Below are positions 1 through 6,983 of a DNA stretch of 9,485 nucleotides, in pieces. The notes beneath the pieces are model-generated. The model saw nothing but the letters and a program-made list of their open reading frames with translations, was not told the origin of the DNA and made no database searches. A program made the position numbers and the translations under genes. This DNA comes from Verrucomicrobiales bacterium (GTDB lineage Bacteria; Verrucomicrobiota; Verrucomicrobiia; Verrucomicrobiales; DEV007), in NCBI GenBank assembly GCA_002684575.1, contig NYVP01000093.1, positions 12,864-22,348 of the forward strand. Reading direction: 5' to 3'. Position 1 is the first letter of the stretch. The number at the start of each line of letters is the position of its first letter.

Positions 1-803
1 AGGGTAGCAGAATTATAAAGATCCCATTTATCTTGGCCTATAAGTTTTCCATGAATTAAAATATTATCTTTAAGATTATGCTTCGATAGCTCTGCATGGA
101 AAAGCTTCTCTGTCTCAGACTCTTGCCACAATCCAACGACATCCATGATGAAATCTAATTTCATCTCTTTCAATTTTTGTGCTGTTTCTATTAAATCCAG
201 AACACCTTTGGTCCTCCTCAACCCTGCAACAAATAGTATTCTTTTGATCTTATTTTCAGCTTTTTTGTCTTGACATTTTTTCGCGGGAACATCAAGGCCA
301 TTAGGGATAACTATTCTTTTTTTTGCATAAAATGCATCAACTTCTTTGACTTGGGAATTTGAAATTTCAATTCCAAGATCAGGTTTTAAATATGCACGTT
401 TTGCAAAAAAACGAATTGGGTTATTTAATGAGTTAACAAATTCGGGAAGCCCGCCAGCGTGAAAATGAAAAACTGTTCCTCTAGAAAATGGCCTGACAAT
501 TGTTAAGAAAAATATGTCGCGAAGAACAGGAACCATATGAGGACTTGCTGGAGGATAATATAAAACGCATGGAAAGCGCCTAATTAACAATGCTACTGTT
601 TTAATAATTAGAATAAATAAATGGAAAACTTTCCTAAAACTAAAACGACCTACTTCAGTTTCAGATTGACTAAAGTTCATTCGTAAAAAATAAATTTTCT
701 GATCTATCCATTCATGATCAAATAACAACTTAGTAGCAACAGCCTGCCCATGAAACGGGGGTGGAGTCTGTCCTACAAGAAGTATATTTTTTTTATTTCG
801 CAC
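1..803 (-). CDS. GT4-family glycosyltransferase, C-terminus cut by the window edge
   Basis: A 267-codon open frame, read by hand translation, runs off the left edge. It likely transfers a sugar from a nucleotide donor to the growing lipid-linked repeat unit at the cytoplasmic face of the inner membrane. The N-terminus (ILLVGQTPPPFHGQA, residues 7-21) is the Gly/Pro-rich acceptor-side loop common in GT-B, GT4-type enzymes. FHFHAGGLPEF (112-122), ISNSQ (147-151) and IPNGLDVP (166-173) follow, then the start of the donor-binding Rossmann half: ILFVAGLRRTKGVLDLIE (189-206), DVVGLW (221-226) and ILIHGKL (248-254). The E-x7-E motif would lie beyond the edge. The GTG at 803-801 is chosen because no ATG is in frame upstream after the preceding stop. 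The next ATG (residue 42) would remove the N-terminal loop. No Shine-Dalgarno is visible. It starts 25 nt after the methyltransferase stop. Donor and acceptor cannot be told from sequence. Confidence 0.87.
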   Translation of the reverse strand, partial: MRNKKNILLVGQTPPPFHGQAVATKLLFDHEWIDQKIYFLRMNFSQSETEVGRFSFRKVFHLFILIIKTVALLIRRFPCVLYYPPASPHMVPVLRDIFFLTIVRPFSRGTVFHFHAGGLPEFVNSLNNPIRFFAKRAYLKPDLGIEISNSQVKEVDAFYAKKRIVIPNGLDVPAKKCQDKKAENKIKRILFVAGLRRTKGVLDLIETAQKLKEMKLDFIMDVVGLWQESETEKLFHAELSKHNLKDNILIHGKLIGQDKWDLYNSAT

Positions 804-828
804 GGTTAATTGAACAATTTTTATTTTT

Positions 829-1503
829 TCATTCTTTGCCTCTTCTAAAAACGATGTAAGATTTTGGAATAAAAAAGAACCGTTCGATAATAATATTGCA
901 GCCAGGAAAGATTTTCTTAAGTTCTCCTTTTGTCATAAGCCTTACATCGTCAACCTGTGCTTTGACTTCAGATTTAGTAAGCCTCACCCCCGCAAACCGA
1001 TGCCGTAATGCAAACCAACGAAAAAGGAAATATTGATACTTTCTAGGGAACCAATGAATAAAAAAAGCAAACCAATGCGGCTCAATCGGAAAACATTTTG
1101 CAGGAGTTTGAACCCATAGCTTTCGGCCTAATCTTAATGCAGTATCAGCAAATTGTTTTTGTCTTTCAAAATCACCTACATGCTCAATAACGCTATTAGA
1201 AAAAACTAAATCATAAGAATCATCCTCTTCTTCAGTAAGTTCACAACAATCGCCTGCACTGGTTCTTAAATTCATTTGATACTCATCAGCATTAAATTCA
1301 ATTTTATCCAAGTTGATGCAGTGAAGCTCATACCCACTGTTCACGGTTTTCCAAAACTCAGGCTCTCCACCCAAGTCGATGATCCGCTCTCCTTCTCTAG
1401 GTGAAAGTTCTACTAAGAATCTAGAAAATCTATTCTTTCGAAAGGATGTAAACTTATTATAAATCCAAGGGACAATTCCCTGCCAAGTTCGATCATCTTT
1501 CAT
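829..1503 (-). CDS. class I SAM-dependent methyltransferase
   Basis: This 224-residue protein has the Rossmann-fold methyltransferase pattern. Motif I is IIDLGGEPEFW (residues 41-51), the SAM-binding loop, although it reads DLGGEPEF and lacks the last Gly of a standard DxGxGxG. The acidic end of strand 2 is INLD (63-66), D85 lies in AGDCCEL, and the post-motif is YDLVFSNSVIEHV (97-109), typical of the Methyltransf_11 type. QTPAKCFPIEPHW (132-144) lies where such enzymes contact substrate, and an aromatic-rich stretch (144-168: WFAFF, WFPRKYQYFLFRWF) may sit against membrane or bind a lipid-linked substrate. The likely role, from context, is methylation of a sugar or of the chain end of the polysaccharide. 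The sequence does not show whether it is an O- or N-methyltransferase. It follows the Wzy/ligase gene by 43 nt and precedes a glycosyltransferase by 25 nt. The ATG at 1503 has no clear ribosome binding site. Confidence 0.88.
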   Translation of the reverse strand: MKDDRTWQGIVPWIYNKFTSFRKNRFSRFLVELSPREGERIIDLGGEPEFWKTVNSGYELHCINLDKIEFNADEYQMNLRTSAGDCCELTEEEDDSYDLVFSNSVIEHVGDFERQKQFADTALRLGRKLWVQTPAKCFPIEPHWFAFFIHWFPRKYQYFLFRWFALRHRFAGVRLTKSEVKAQVDDVRLMTKGELKKIFPGCNIIIERFFFIPKSYIVFRRGKE

Positions 1504-1546
1504 CAGGATTTGACTATATCTTTGTGTAATAAACTAATTCTTAAAA

Positions 1547-3082
1547 TCAAACAGCTCTTGAACCCATCACTAATTTTCTTTCATTGATAAATTCATTGTC
1601 AGCTTCCACTACATCAGCATTAATTTCTTCTTCACTCTGTTCCTGACGGTTCATAACACAAAGAACTGCTAACATTGACCAAAAGGCAATCGCAGCATAA
1701 GGAGCTTCAAATGTCGATTGGAAAAAAGCATTGGTAAATCCTGCCAACACAAAGGCCCAAGCGAACGCTAAACCAGGATTATGCTCGTCACCTGAAGCGC
1801 GTAATTTAATCATTCCTAGCCACAATTCTCGAATAATCAGCAGGCATATTGGTAAAAAAATAATAATGCCTATTATACCTAATCGTCCCAAGACAGTTAT
1901 TAAAATATTGTGAGGATATCGAGCTATTAAGACGTCAGTATTGTCGATACCGGTTTGAAAATAATTTGCATGAAATTCCGTAGAAATATCTGAACCAAGA
2001 CCTAAACCGTAAAAAGGATTTTCTTTCATTACATCGGCAATGACCATCTTCCACCAAGTGAATCGCCAATCCACATTCTCTTGTGCAAATTTCTGTTTGC
2101 CACTACCAATTCCGGCAATATCGAATGAGGAAAATTCATTAATAAAACTTTCAAACCTACCTTCCCTATCCTGTATAACTCTTGACTCAATAAGAGAATA
2201 AAGAAAAATTGTCGAAAACAAACCAACCAACAGCCCAGTTATTATCAGCTTCCAATGCCCTACTAAGAACAAAGCTCCAACAAAAAGAAAAAATGCCAAA
2301 TAAAAAACAGCTTTTCCCTGGGCAAATAAAGGAGCAGAACACAGCACTGAAGCCAACAAATATATTATCTTCCATAAACCAGACGATCTAAGATGTTTAA
2401 AATAACAAAATGCAGAAAATCCAACACATACAGGAACAAGAGCATCAATTGATGGCATTACCAAAGGAGCGCCCCGAAACATTGTTCCCATAAAGATTAA
2501 CTGCTCTAGCCCTGGAACAATTAATAACGTAGTTAATAGACCTAATGCGATCGCAGAAATAATGGGAAGAAGTTTGAGCAAGTACTCGCGCGTTGGCTTA
2601 TGGAGCATGGGTGGAAAAACCAGAAAAAAGAAAAGCCCATAGTACACGGTGGCCACGTCTTTCATTAAAAAGAAAAAAGGAAAGTAACTTCGATCGATTA
2701 AAAGGTGAGCAAATCCATATATTTGAAACATTAACAACGGAACTGTTATCGGATGACGAGGTAAAACGTCATTTTTACCGCCTAGGCAGCGTATTAGGTG
2801 AAAACCAAGAAGTAAAATCAGTGCTGCCTCCCCAACAAACAAAATGGCTCCCAATCTTTGGTATGCAAAACCTTTACCACCCACAAAATAGCATGCACAT
2901 ATAATTGCTATGGCCCAACCCTCAAAACGATAATGCTTTCCAACAACAGATACGAGAATTGCAAAAACTGTTAATCCAGCAACGGCGATAGCCGTGCCAT
3001 AATCACCATTTCCTACAGCTAAGCCCATCCATAAAGCAACGAACAGGCCCGCAATCATAAGGATGATAGCTTTAATATTCAT
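1547..3082 (-). CDS. O-antigen polymerase / O-antigen ligase family (Wzy/WaaL-like) integral membrane protein
   Basis: This 511-residue, very hydrophobic protein has about 12 to 14 predictable membrane segments (roughly residues 5-22, 30-47, 55-70, 77-98, 112-128, 138-158, 168-188, 210-227, 236-253, 257-275, 279-297, 393-415, 435-450 and 458-477). One large hydrophilic loop (about 300-392) lies between late segments, as in Wzy_C / O-antigen ligase proteins. In and just after this loop are the family signatures RFTWWK (340-345), NPFYGLGLGS (355-364), and a conserved His-Asn in YPHNILITVLGRLGIIG (389-405). The family polymerises lipid-linked repeat units or ligates the polymer to an acceptor at the periplasmic face. 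Sequence alone does not separate polymerase from ligase, so no symbol is given. An acidic cytoplasmic-type tail (about 480-505) is unusual in its charge. The gene begins 51 nt after the stop of the secreted beta-helix gene, and its ATG lacks a Shine-Dalgarno. Confidence 0.9.
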   Translation of the reverse strand: MNIKAIILMIAGLFVALWMGLAVGNGDYGTAIAVAGLTVFAILVSVVGKHYRFEGWAIAIICACYFVGGKGFAYQRLGAILFVGEAALILLLGFHLIRCLGGKNDVLPRHPITVPLLMFQIYGFAHLLIDRSYFPFFFLMKDVATVYYGLFFFLVFPPMLHKPTREYLLKLLPIISAIALGLLTTLLIVPGLEQLIFMGTMFRGAPLVMPSIDALVPVCVGFSAFCYFKHLRSSGLWKIIYLLASVLCSAPLFAQGKAVFYLAFFLFVGALFLVGHWKLIITGLLVGLFSTIFLYSLIESRVIQDREGRFESFINEFSSFDIAGIGSGKQKFAQENVDWRFTWWKMVIADVMKENPFYGLGLGSDISTEFHANYFQTGIDNTDVLIARYPHNILITVLGRLGIIGIIIFLPICLLIIRELWLGMIKLRASGDEHNPGLAFAWAFVLAGFTNAFFQSTFEAPYAAIAFWSMLAVLCVMNRQEQSEEEINADVVEADNEFINERKLVMGSRAV

Positions 3083-3133
3083 CTATTAATCGAGGGGTAC
3101 TTATTCTAATTAATAAGAGTAAAATGACTCAAA

Positions 3134-6100
3134 TCAAGGCAACCTTTCCATGACCAATCTGTAAATTGCTCTATTCTTTAAAATATCACGGGATTTAGGA
3201 TCGAATTCACTTCTAATAAATTTTTGATCAAAATTTTTAAAGTCACGCCAAATATTGGTTGAATCCATTTTCTGTAAAATAATCGAATAATAATAGTTAC
3301 AGATGTTTGCAAATTTATAACTTATCGAAACCTCTCCACTCTTTGAGATTTCAAAGTCAATACCCGGAGATGAATTTCTCCTCAAGGGATGGCCTCCTAA
3401 AATAAATTCTACAAGATTAGAAACTCCATCATGGTCTGGATCATTAGTAGAATCATTTTTTTGGTCGTCTAAGCCAACACTTTTTTCCCAAAGATCATGC
3501 ATTCCATCTTGGTCCATATCAACCCAATCAATTGGACTTGTTTTATTAAGAAATTCATTGTAATTCGAAATCCCATCAAAGTCGAAATCGTTTTGAGCAT
3601 CATTAGATAATGGGTTTAACTTTTGCTCAACTTCCCACCCATCAAAAATGCCATCGTTATCAGTATCACTTTTAAAAGGATTTGTTTGATTAGTAACCTC
3701 GTTAAAATTACTTAAACCATCACCATCCGGATCATCATCAGCATCCTTATTAATAGGGTTTAAGTTATATTGTATTTCATCAAAGTCGGAAATTTTGTCA
3801 CCATCACTATCTGCTGAATAAACGTTTGTGCCATATTGAATTTCTTTAAGGTCGGTTAAACCGTCTTCATCTGAATCATTGAATATAGCGCTCTGCAAAG
3901 GGTCCCATCCATTTAATATTTCTCTCGAATCTGTCAGAGTGTCTGAATCTGTATCAGAATTAAATGGGTCAGTTAAAAAAACAAATTCTAATAGATTACT
4001 TAATCCATCTAAATCAGGGTCATTCTCACCATCTTTGGCGATTGGATTTAGCCCATTTTCATATTCCCATCCGTCCGCCATCTTATCATCATCAGTATCG
4101 TTGTCCATTGGGTCTGAACCTACCTCATACTCATAAACAGAATTCAAACCATCATCATCCTCATCAACTAGCAGATCATTAAATAATAGATTCCATCCAT
4201 TATCAATTTCCCACCCATCTTTTAACCCATCCTTATCAGTATCCTGATCAAAGGGGTTAGTCCGATTCAAAAACTCTTGGAGATTATTAAGTCCGTCTAA
4301 ATCATCATCTGCATCTTTACTTTCCAAAAAACCAAATTCTTGCTCCCACCAATCGGCCATTTCATCACCGTCAATGTCTCGCATTCCTAATCCTGAGCTA
4401 AGATACTTGCCTATCAACATTGAATCGATCACCCTTCTTTGTTGATGATTTAAAAGAGTGTTATAAGTCAATATTTCGAAATAGTGTGAAACTTGGGACT
4501 TCATTCCTCCAATATTACCAATCCATATAGGTTGATTATTTTGAGGAATTGATCCGGCCACGCGTCCTTGCTCATTTCCATTAATATAAAGATAGGCTAT
4601 CTCCTCAATCGCATCATACTGCAAACTTACAATCATCACCTCTCCTTCAACAACCTTTTCAAATGCATACAAGGATAAAGATTTTTCTGACTGCGTGGAA
4701 TAAAAATGTAAATAGCCATTTTCAAGAGTGAGTCTAAATCCGCTTTTTCTCCAAACATCATTACTCATCAATGCATACTTAGAATTATCATTTTTAAATT
4801 CAGGAATGCTCAGAACCAAAAAAATTGTCCAGCCTCCGTTCTCATCATTAATTAAATTAGGCTTCACTGATTTTAAACTACCTGGTCCAAAATCTAAAAA
4901 TGGGTAACTATATTTTTTTTCGTAATTAAATTTTGGTGGTGAATGATTAAATGGAACTTCGATGGAATTTTCACCTCCTCTATGATCACTCCACATTGAA
5001 ACAAATTTCAATAATTCACTATCGACGGATGTAGACTTAAGCCACATGGTTAATCCTGCCTGTGAAATTTGGTTATTAATCCGATCAGGACTATCCGGAT
5101 TGGAATTAAGCTCATACTCTTCAATATTTATCAATGAGTCGTTGTCTGAATCCAAATGACTATCTGCAACAATTGGGTCAAGATTGTATAAAATTTCCCA
5201 GTCATCTGTAATACCATCATCATCGGTATCTTTTTTTAGAGGATTAGTGGAATTTTTAAACTCATTTATATTCGATACCCCGTCACCATCTTGATCGCTC
5301 TTGGCGTCATTAATACTTAAATTTAGACCAAAAATATTTTCCCAATTATCAGGCATACCATCTCCATCCAAGTCTGTATTTTCATTTTCGTAGACATCGA
5401 TAAAAGGTTTTTTTAGCTCTTCATAGCTGACACCTGTGGTCTCAATTATTAGCCTTTTAATTTCCGCACTGTTAGGATTAAAAAACGATGCATGTTTTGT
5501 AATCCATTTACTTCCCTTATCCTGGCCTTGAGATTGCCAATCCTCCCAATTATAAAATTGAATTACAAAATCTGTTGGCAATTCTCCAGGTCCATACCAA
5601 TGAAAATTTCCTCTATTCGGTTTACCTGAAAAGTAGGTGTTATCATACCATCTATTGGGTTTTTCCAAAAAATCCTCATATGTATTCCATCCATACGTAC
5701 CATATTGCAATCCATTGTATCCTCCAAGCGGCATTACAATTGCATTGTTATGAATAATATTCCCTTCTGCAGTATGCTCACCACAGACGCCATTTGAATA
5801 CTGAGGCCTAAACTGATTAATAATTGATACACCTCCTGCCCTCGCATAATTTTTTGGTGACGCCTCAAAATAATTGTTATGAATGTTAGCATTTTCAGCG
5901 TTCTGAATAACAAAGGGAACTCCCCACAAGAGCCCTTCTCTTGGCTCAAGCCCATTCCACCTCAAAATGTTATTTCTGATTTCACAACCACAGCTGAGTT
6001 CATATATGAGCCCCTCCCAGGAATTAAATTCACTCAAATTTTCTTCAAATAAATTTTTATTAGCATTAATATCAAACCAAAAACCCGGCCCAATATTATG

Positions 6101-6982
6101 ATGAGCATAATTCCTTCTTATTATCGTGTTGGTAACACCAGGAACTTTGCAGCCACCACGAGCCCAATCACCCGAAAATCCTGCCCATCCATTGTAACCA
6201 AATTCACAAAATTCAATTAAAGTGCTGTCTCCTCCATTATGCAAACCAGCAAGTCCATTATAATTAAAGACGGAATTTCGAATTATTGAGTTACTTTTTA
6301 TTCTTATGCCTATGCAGTGACTTCCTGAAACAGTTGAATTTTCAAATACCGCATCGGCACCAAGATCAACAGCGGGCCTTAAATTATAGGTGGCATAGTT
6401 TTCAAATCTAACATTTTTTACAGTTATACCTTTTTCTAAAGCACTGAGACCAAAGTTAGATAAACCACTTAGTTCCATTTCTAAACCTTTCGGATTAAAT
6501 CCGATATAGATCTTATCTTTTTCATAATCATAGAACCAATAGTTACCAGTTAGAATAAATCTAGTGAGTGCCATTCTTTGAACTAATGGTTGATCATTAC
6601 AAAATAGATCGTGAGGATAATTTGCTCTTTGTTCCCAAACTCGAGATTCATCATCTAAATAAGGAATGAGTTTCGAATGCGGTCCATCATGAACCCAATA
6701 AGGATCTTCAAATCTCCATCCCTTCAGCAATTCTGCACCAGAAAGAACTGCTCCAGCCTCTCCAATTAATGAATCTCCTTCTTTAAGCACCAGTTCATGA
6801 CCCCTGTGAACTCCAGCCTCTAAGAGATAACTCGTTTGTTTACCTTGTTCAATTATAATTGACTGCAAGTCTTCACCAAGAGGAAGTCTAACAATATCAC
6901 TAAAAGCAATTGATTTGGTGAAACATAAAATCAATAGAAGCCTAAAATAAAATATAAAGATTTTGATAAGCTTTAAATTCAC
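3134..6982 (-). CDS. large secreted protein: right-handed beta-helix, LamG-like domain and Asp-rich 48-residue repeats
   Basis: The protein has 1282 residues. A signal peptide is visible (MNLKLIK, then a hydrophobic core to about residue 22, probable cleavage after AFS28). Residues 30-185 form a leading domain with PYWVHD (94-99) and GNYWFYDYEKDKIYIGF (146-162). A parallel beta-helix follows (about 186-420) with repeating coils such as IRNSVFNYNG (234-243), IEFCEFGYNG (256-265) and IRNNILRWNG (335-344), as in polysaccharide lyases, epimerases and some glycoside hydrolases. FYNWEDWQSQGQD (476-488) caps it. Then come two Asp-rich repeats (537-632), a LamG-like jellyroll (about 640-862), seven more repeats (869-1201) and a C-terminal module (1202-1282). 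Seven of its eight mature cysteines lie between residues 128 and 400. The start is GTG, as no ATG is in frame near the signal peptide; the gene begins 1 nt after the glycosyltransferase stop (TGATGTG), implying coupling. A role in binding or modifying the polymer outside the cytoplasm is inferred; no catalytic residues could be assigned. Confidence 0.9.
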   Translation of the reverse strand: MNLKLIKIFIFYFRLLLILCFTKSIAFSDIVRLPLGEDLQSIIIEQGKQTSYLLEAGVHRGHELVLKEGDSLIGEAGAVLSGAELLKGWRFEDPYWVHDGPHSKLIPYLDDESRVWEQRANYPHDLFCNDQPLVQRMALTRFILTGNYWFYDYEKDKIYIGFNPKGLEMELSGLSNFGLSALEKGITVKNVRFENYATYNLRPAVDLGADAVFENSTVSGSHCIGIRIKSNSIIRNSVFNYNGLAGLHNGGDSTLIEFCEFGYNGWAGFSGDWARGGCKVPGVTNTIIRRNYAHHNIGPGFWFDINANKNLFEENLSEFNSWEGLIYELSCGCEIRNNILRWNGLEPREGLLWGVPFVIQNAENANIHNNYFEASPKNYARAGGVSIINQFRPQYSNGVCGEHTAEGNIIHNNAIVMPLGGYNGLQYGTYGWNTYEDFLEKPNRWYDNTYFSGKPNRGNFHWYGPGELPTDFVIQFYNWEDWQSQGQDKGSKWITKHASFFNPNSAEIKRLIIETTGVSYEELKKPFIDVYENENTDLDGDGMPDNWENIFGLNLSINDAKSDQDGDGVSNINEFKNSTNPLKKDTDDDGITDDWEILYNLDPIVADSHLDSDNDSLINIEEYELNSNPDSPDRINNQISQAGLTMWLKSTSVDSELLKFVSMWSDHRGGENSIEVPFNHSPPKFNYEKKYSYPFLDFGPGSLKSVKPNLINDENGGWTIFLVLSIPEFKNDNSKYALMSNDVWRKSGFRLTLENGYLHFYSTQSEKSLSLYAFEKVVEGEVMIVSLQYDAIEEIAYLYINGNEQGRVAGSIPQNNQPIWIGNIGGMKSQVSHYFEILTYNTLLNHQQRRVIDSMLIGKYLSSGLGMRDIDGDEMADWWEQEFGFLESKDADDDLDGLNNLQEFLNRTNPFDQDTDKDGLKDGWEIDNGWNLLFNDLLVDEDDDGLNSVYEYEVGSDPMDNDTDDDKMADGWEYENGLNPIAKDGENDPDLDGLSNLLEFVFLTDPFNSDTDSDTLTDSREILNGWDPLQSAIFNDSDEDGLTDLKEIQYGTNVYSADSDGDKISDFDEIQYNLNPINKDADDDPDGDGLSNFNEVTNQTNPFKSDTDNDGIFDGWEVEQKLNPLSNDAQNDFDFDGISNYNEFLNKTSPIDWVDMDQDGMHDLWEKSVGLDDQKNDSTNDPDHDGVSNLVEFILGGHPLRRNSSPGIDFEISKSGEVSISYKFANICNYYYSIILQKMDSTNIWRDFKNFDQKFIRSEFDPKSRDILKNRAIYRLVMERLP
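3380..4378 (-). repeat. protein-level tandem repeat array 2 (seven Asp-rich units)
   Basis: Residues 869-1201 hold seven units starting at 869, 914, 962, 1010, 1058, 1106 and 1154. The first is 45 residues long; the following starts are exactly 48 residues (144 nt) apart. The consensus is a DTDxDGxxDGWE loop, then xxGLNPxxxDA, a second DxDxDGLSNxxEF loop, and xxTNPF. Units four and five have lost the Trp of the first loop (DSREIL, DFDEIQ). The pattern is that of calcium-binding thrombospondin type 3-like repeats, giving a stiff Ca-dependent stalk. The units are diverged in DNA. Confidence 0.87.
4397..5065 (-). other. LamG-like (concanavalin A-type jellyroll) domain inside the repeat region
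   Basis: Residues about 640-862 of the beta-helix protein interrupt the Asp-rich repeats. The domain opens with GLTMWLKSTSV (643-653) and contains FVSMWSD (660-666), GGWTIFLVLSIPEF (716-729), the paired strands IAYLYINGNEQGRVAG (795-810), IWIGNIGG (819-826) and a closing FEILTYNTLLNHQQRRVID (835-853) before GKYL. This order matches LamG-like (Laminin_G_3 type) domains, which commonly bind carbohydrate. A carbohydrate-binding role is inferred from the fold family and from the polysaccharide locus. Confidence 0.75.
5087..5374 (-). repeat. protein-level tandem repeat array 1 (two 48-residue Asp-rich units)
   Basis: Residues 537-584 and 585-632 of the beta-helix protein form two consecutive units of exactly 48 residues (144 nt). 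Each unit carries two EF-hand-like or thrombospondin type 3-like calcium loops: first DLDGDGMPDNWE or DTDDDGITDDWE, then DQDGDGVSNINEF or DSDNDSLINIEEY, followed by an N-P turn. The DNA copies are diverged, so this is an old protein repeat, not a recent DNA duplication. Calcium binding is the expected role from the Asp pattern. Confidence 0.85.
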
Positions 6983-6983
6983 A

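Noticed and set aside
2593..2904. Plus-strand open frame of 103 codons
   Set aside because: It lies wholly antisense to the Wzy/ligase-like gene, whose frame, membrane segments and motifs are intact. The translation shows no domain, signal or neighbour support.
3100..3117. Inverted repeat CTTATT-6 nt-AATAAG between the secreted protein and Wzy/ligase genes
   Set aside because: It is a six-pair stem with a single G-C pair and no following U-tract. Too weak for an intrinsic terminator, and common by chance in AT-rich DNA.
3879..4182. Two overlapping plus-strand open frames
   Set aside because: They are antisense to the Asp-rich repeats. The Ser/His-rich translations are what the reverse complement of repeated Asp codons gives.
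3380..4378. Regular 144-nt periodicity as a possible CRISPR or DNA satellite
   Set aside because: The periodicity is at the protein level (48 residues) with diverged DNA copies, inside one continuous coding frame.
5734..5955. Minus-strand 73-codon open frame in another frame
   Set aside because: It sits inside the beta-helix coding sequence, which is continuous in its own frame and carries the recognisable coils.
6608..6622. NYPHD (residues 121-125), resembling the DPHD motif of AlgG-type C5-epimerases
   Set aside because: It lies ahead of the beta-helix coils and not in them, and the first Asp is missing. A short match like this is not evidence for epimerase activity.
6920..6982. Possible lipoprotein signal (LLLILC at residues 15-20)
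   Set aside because: A Leu occupies the position before Cys, where a lipobox needs Gly, Ala or Ser. A normal signal peptidase I site (AFS, residues 26-28) follows.
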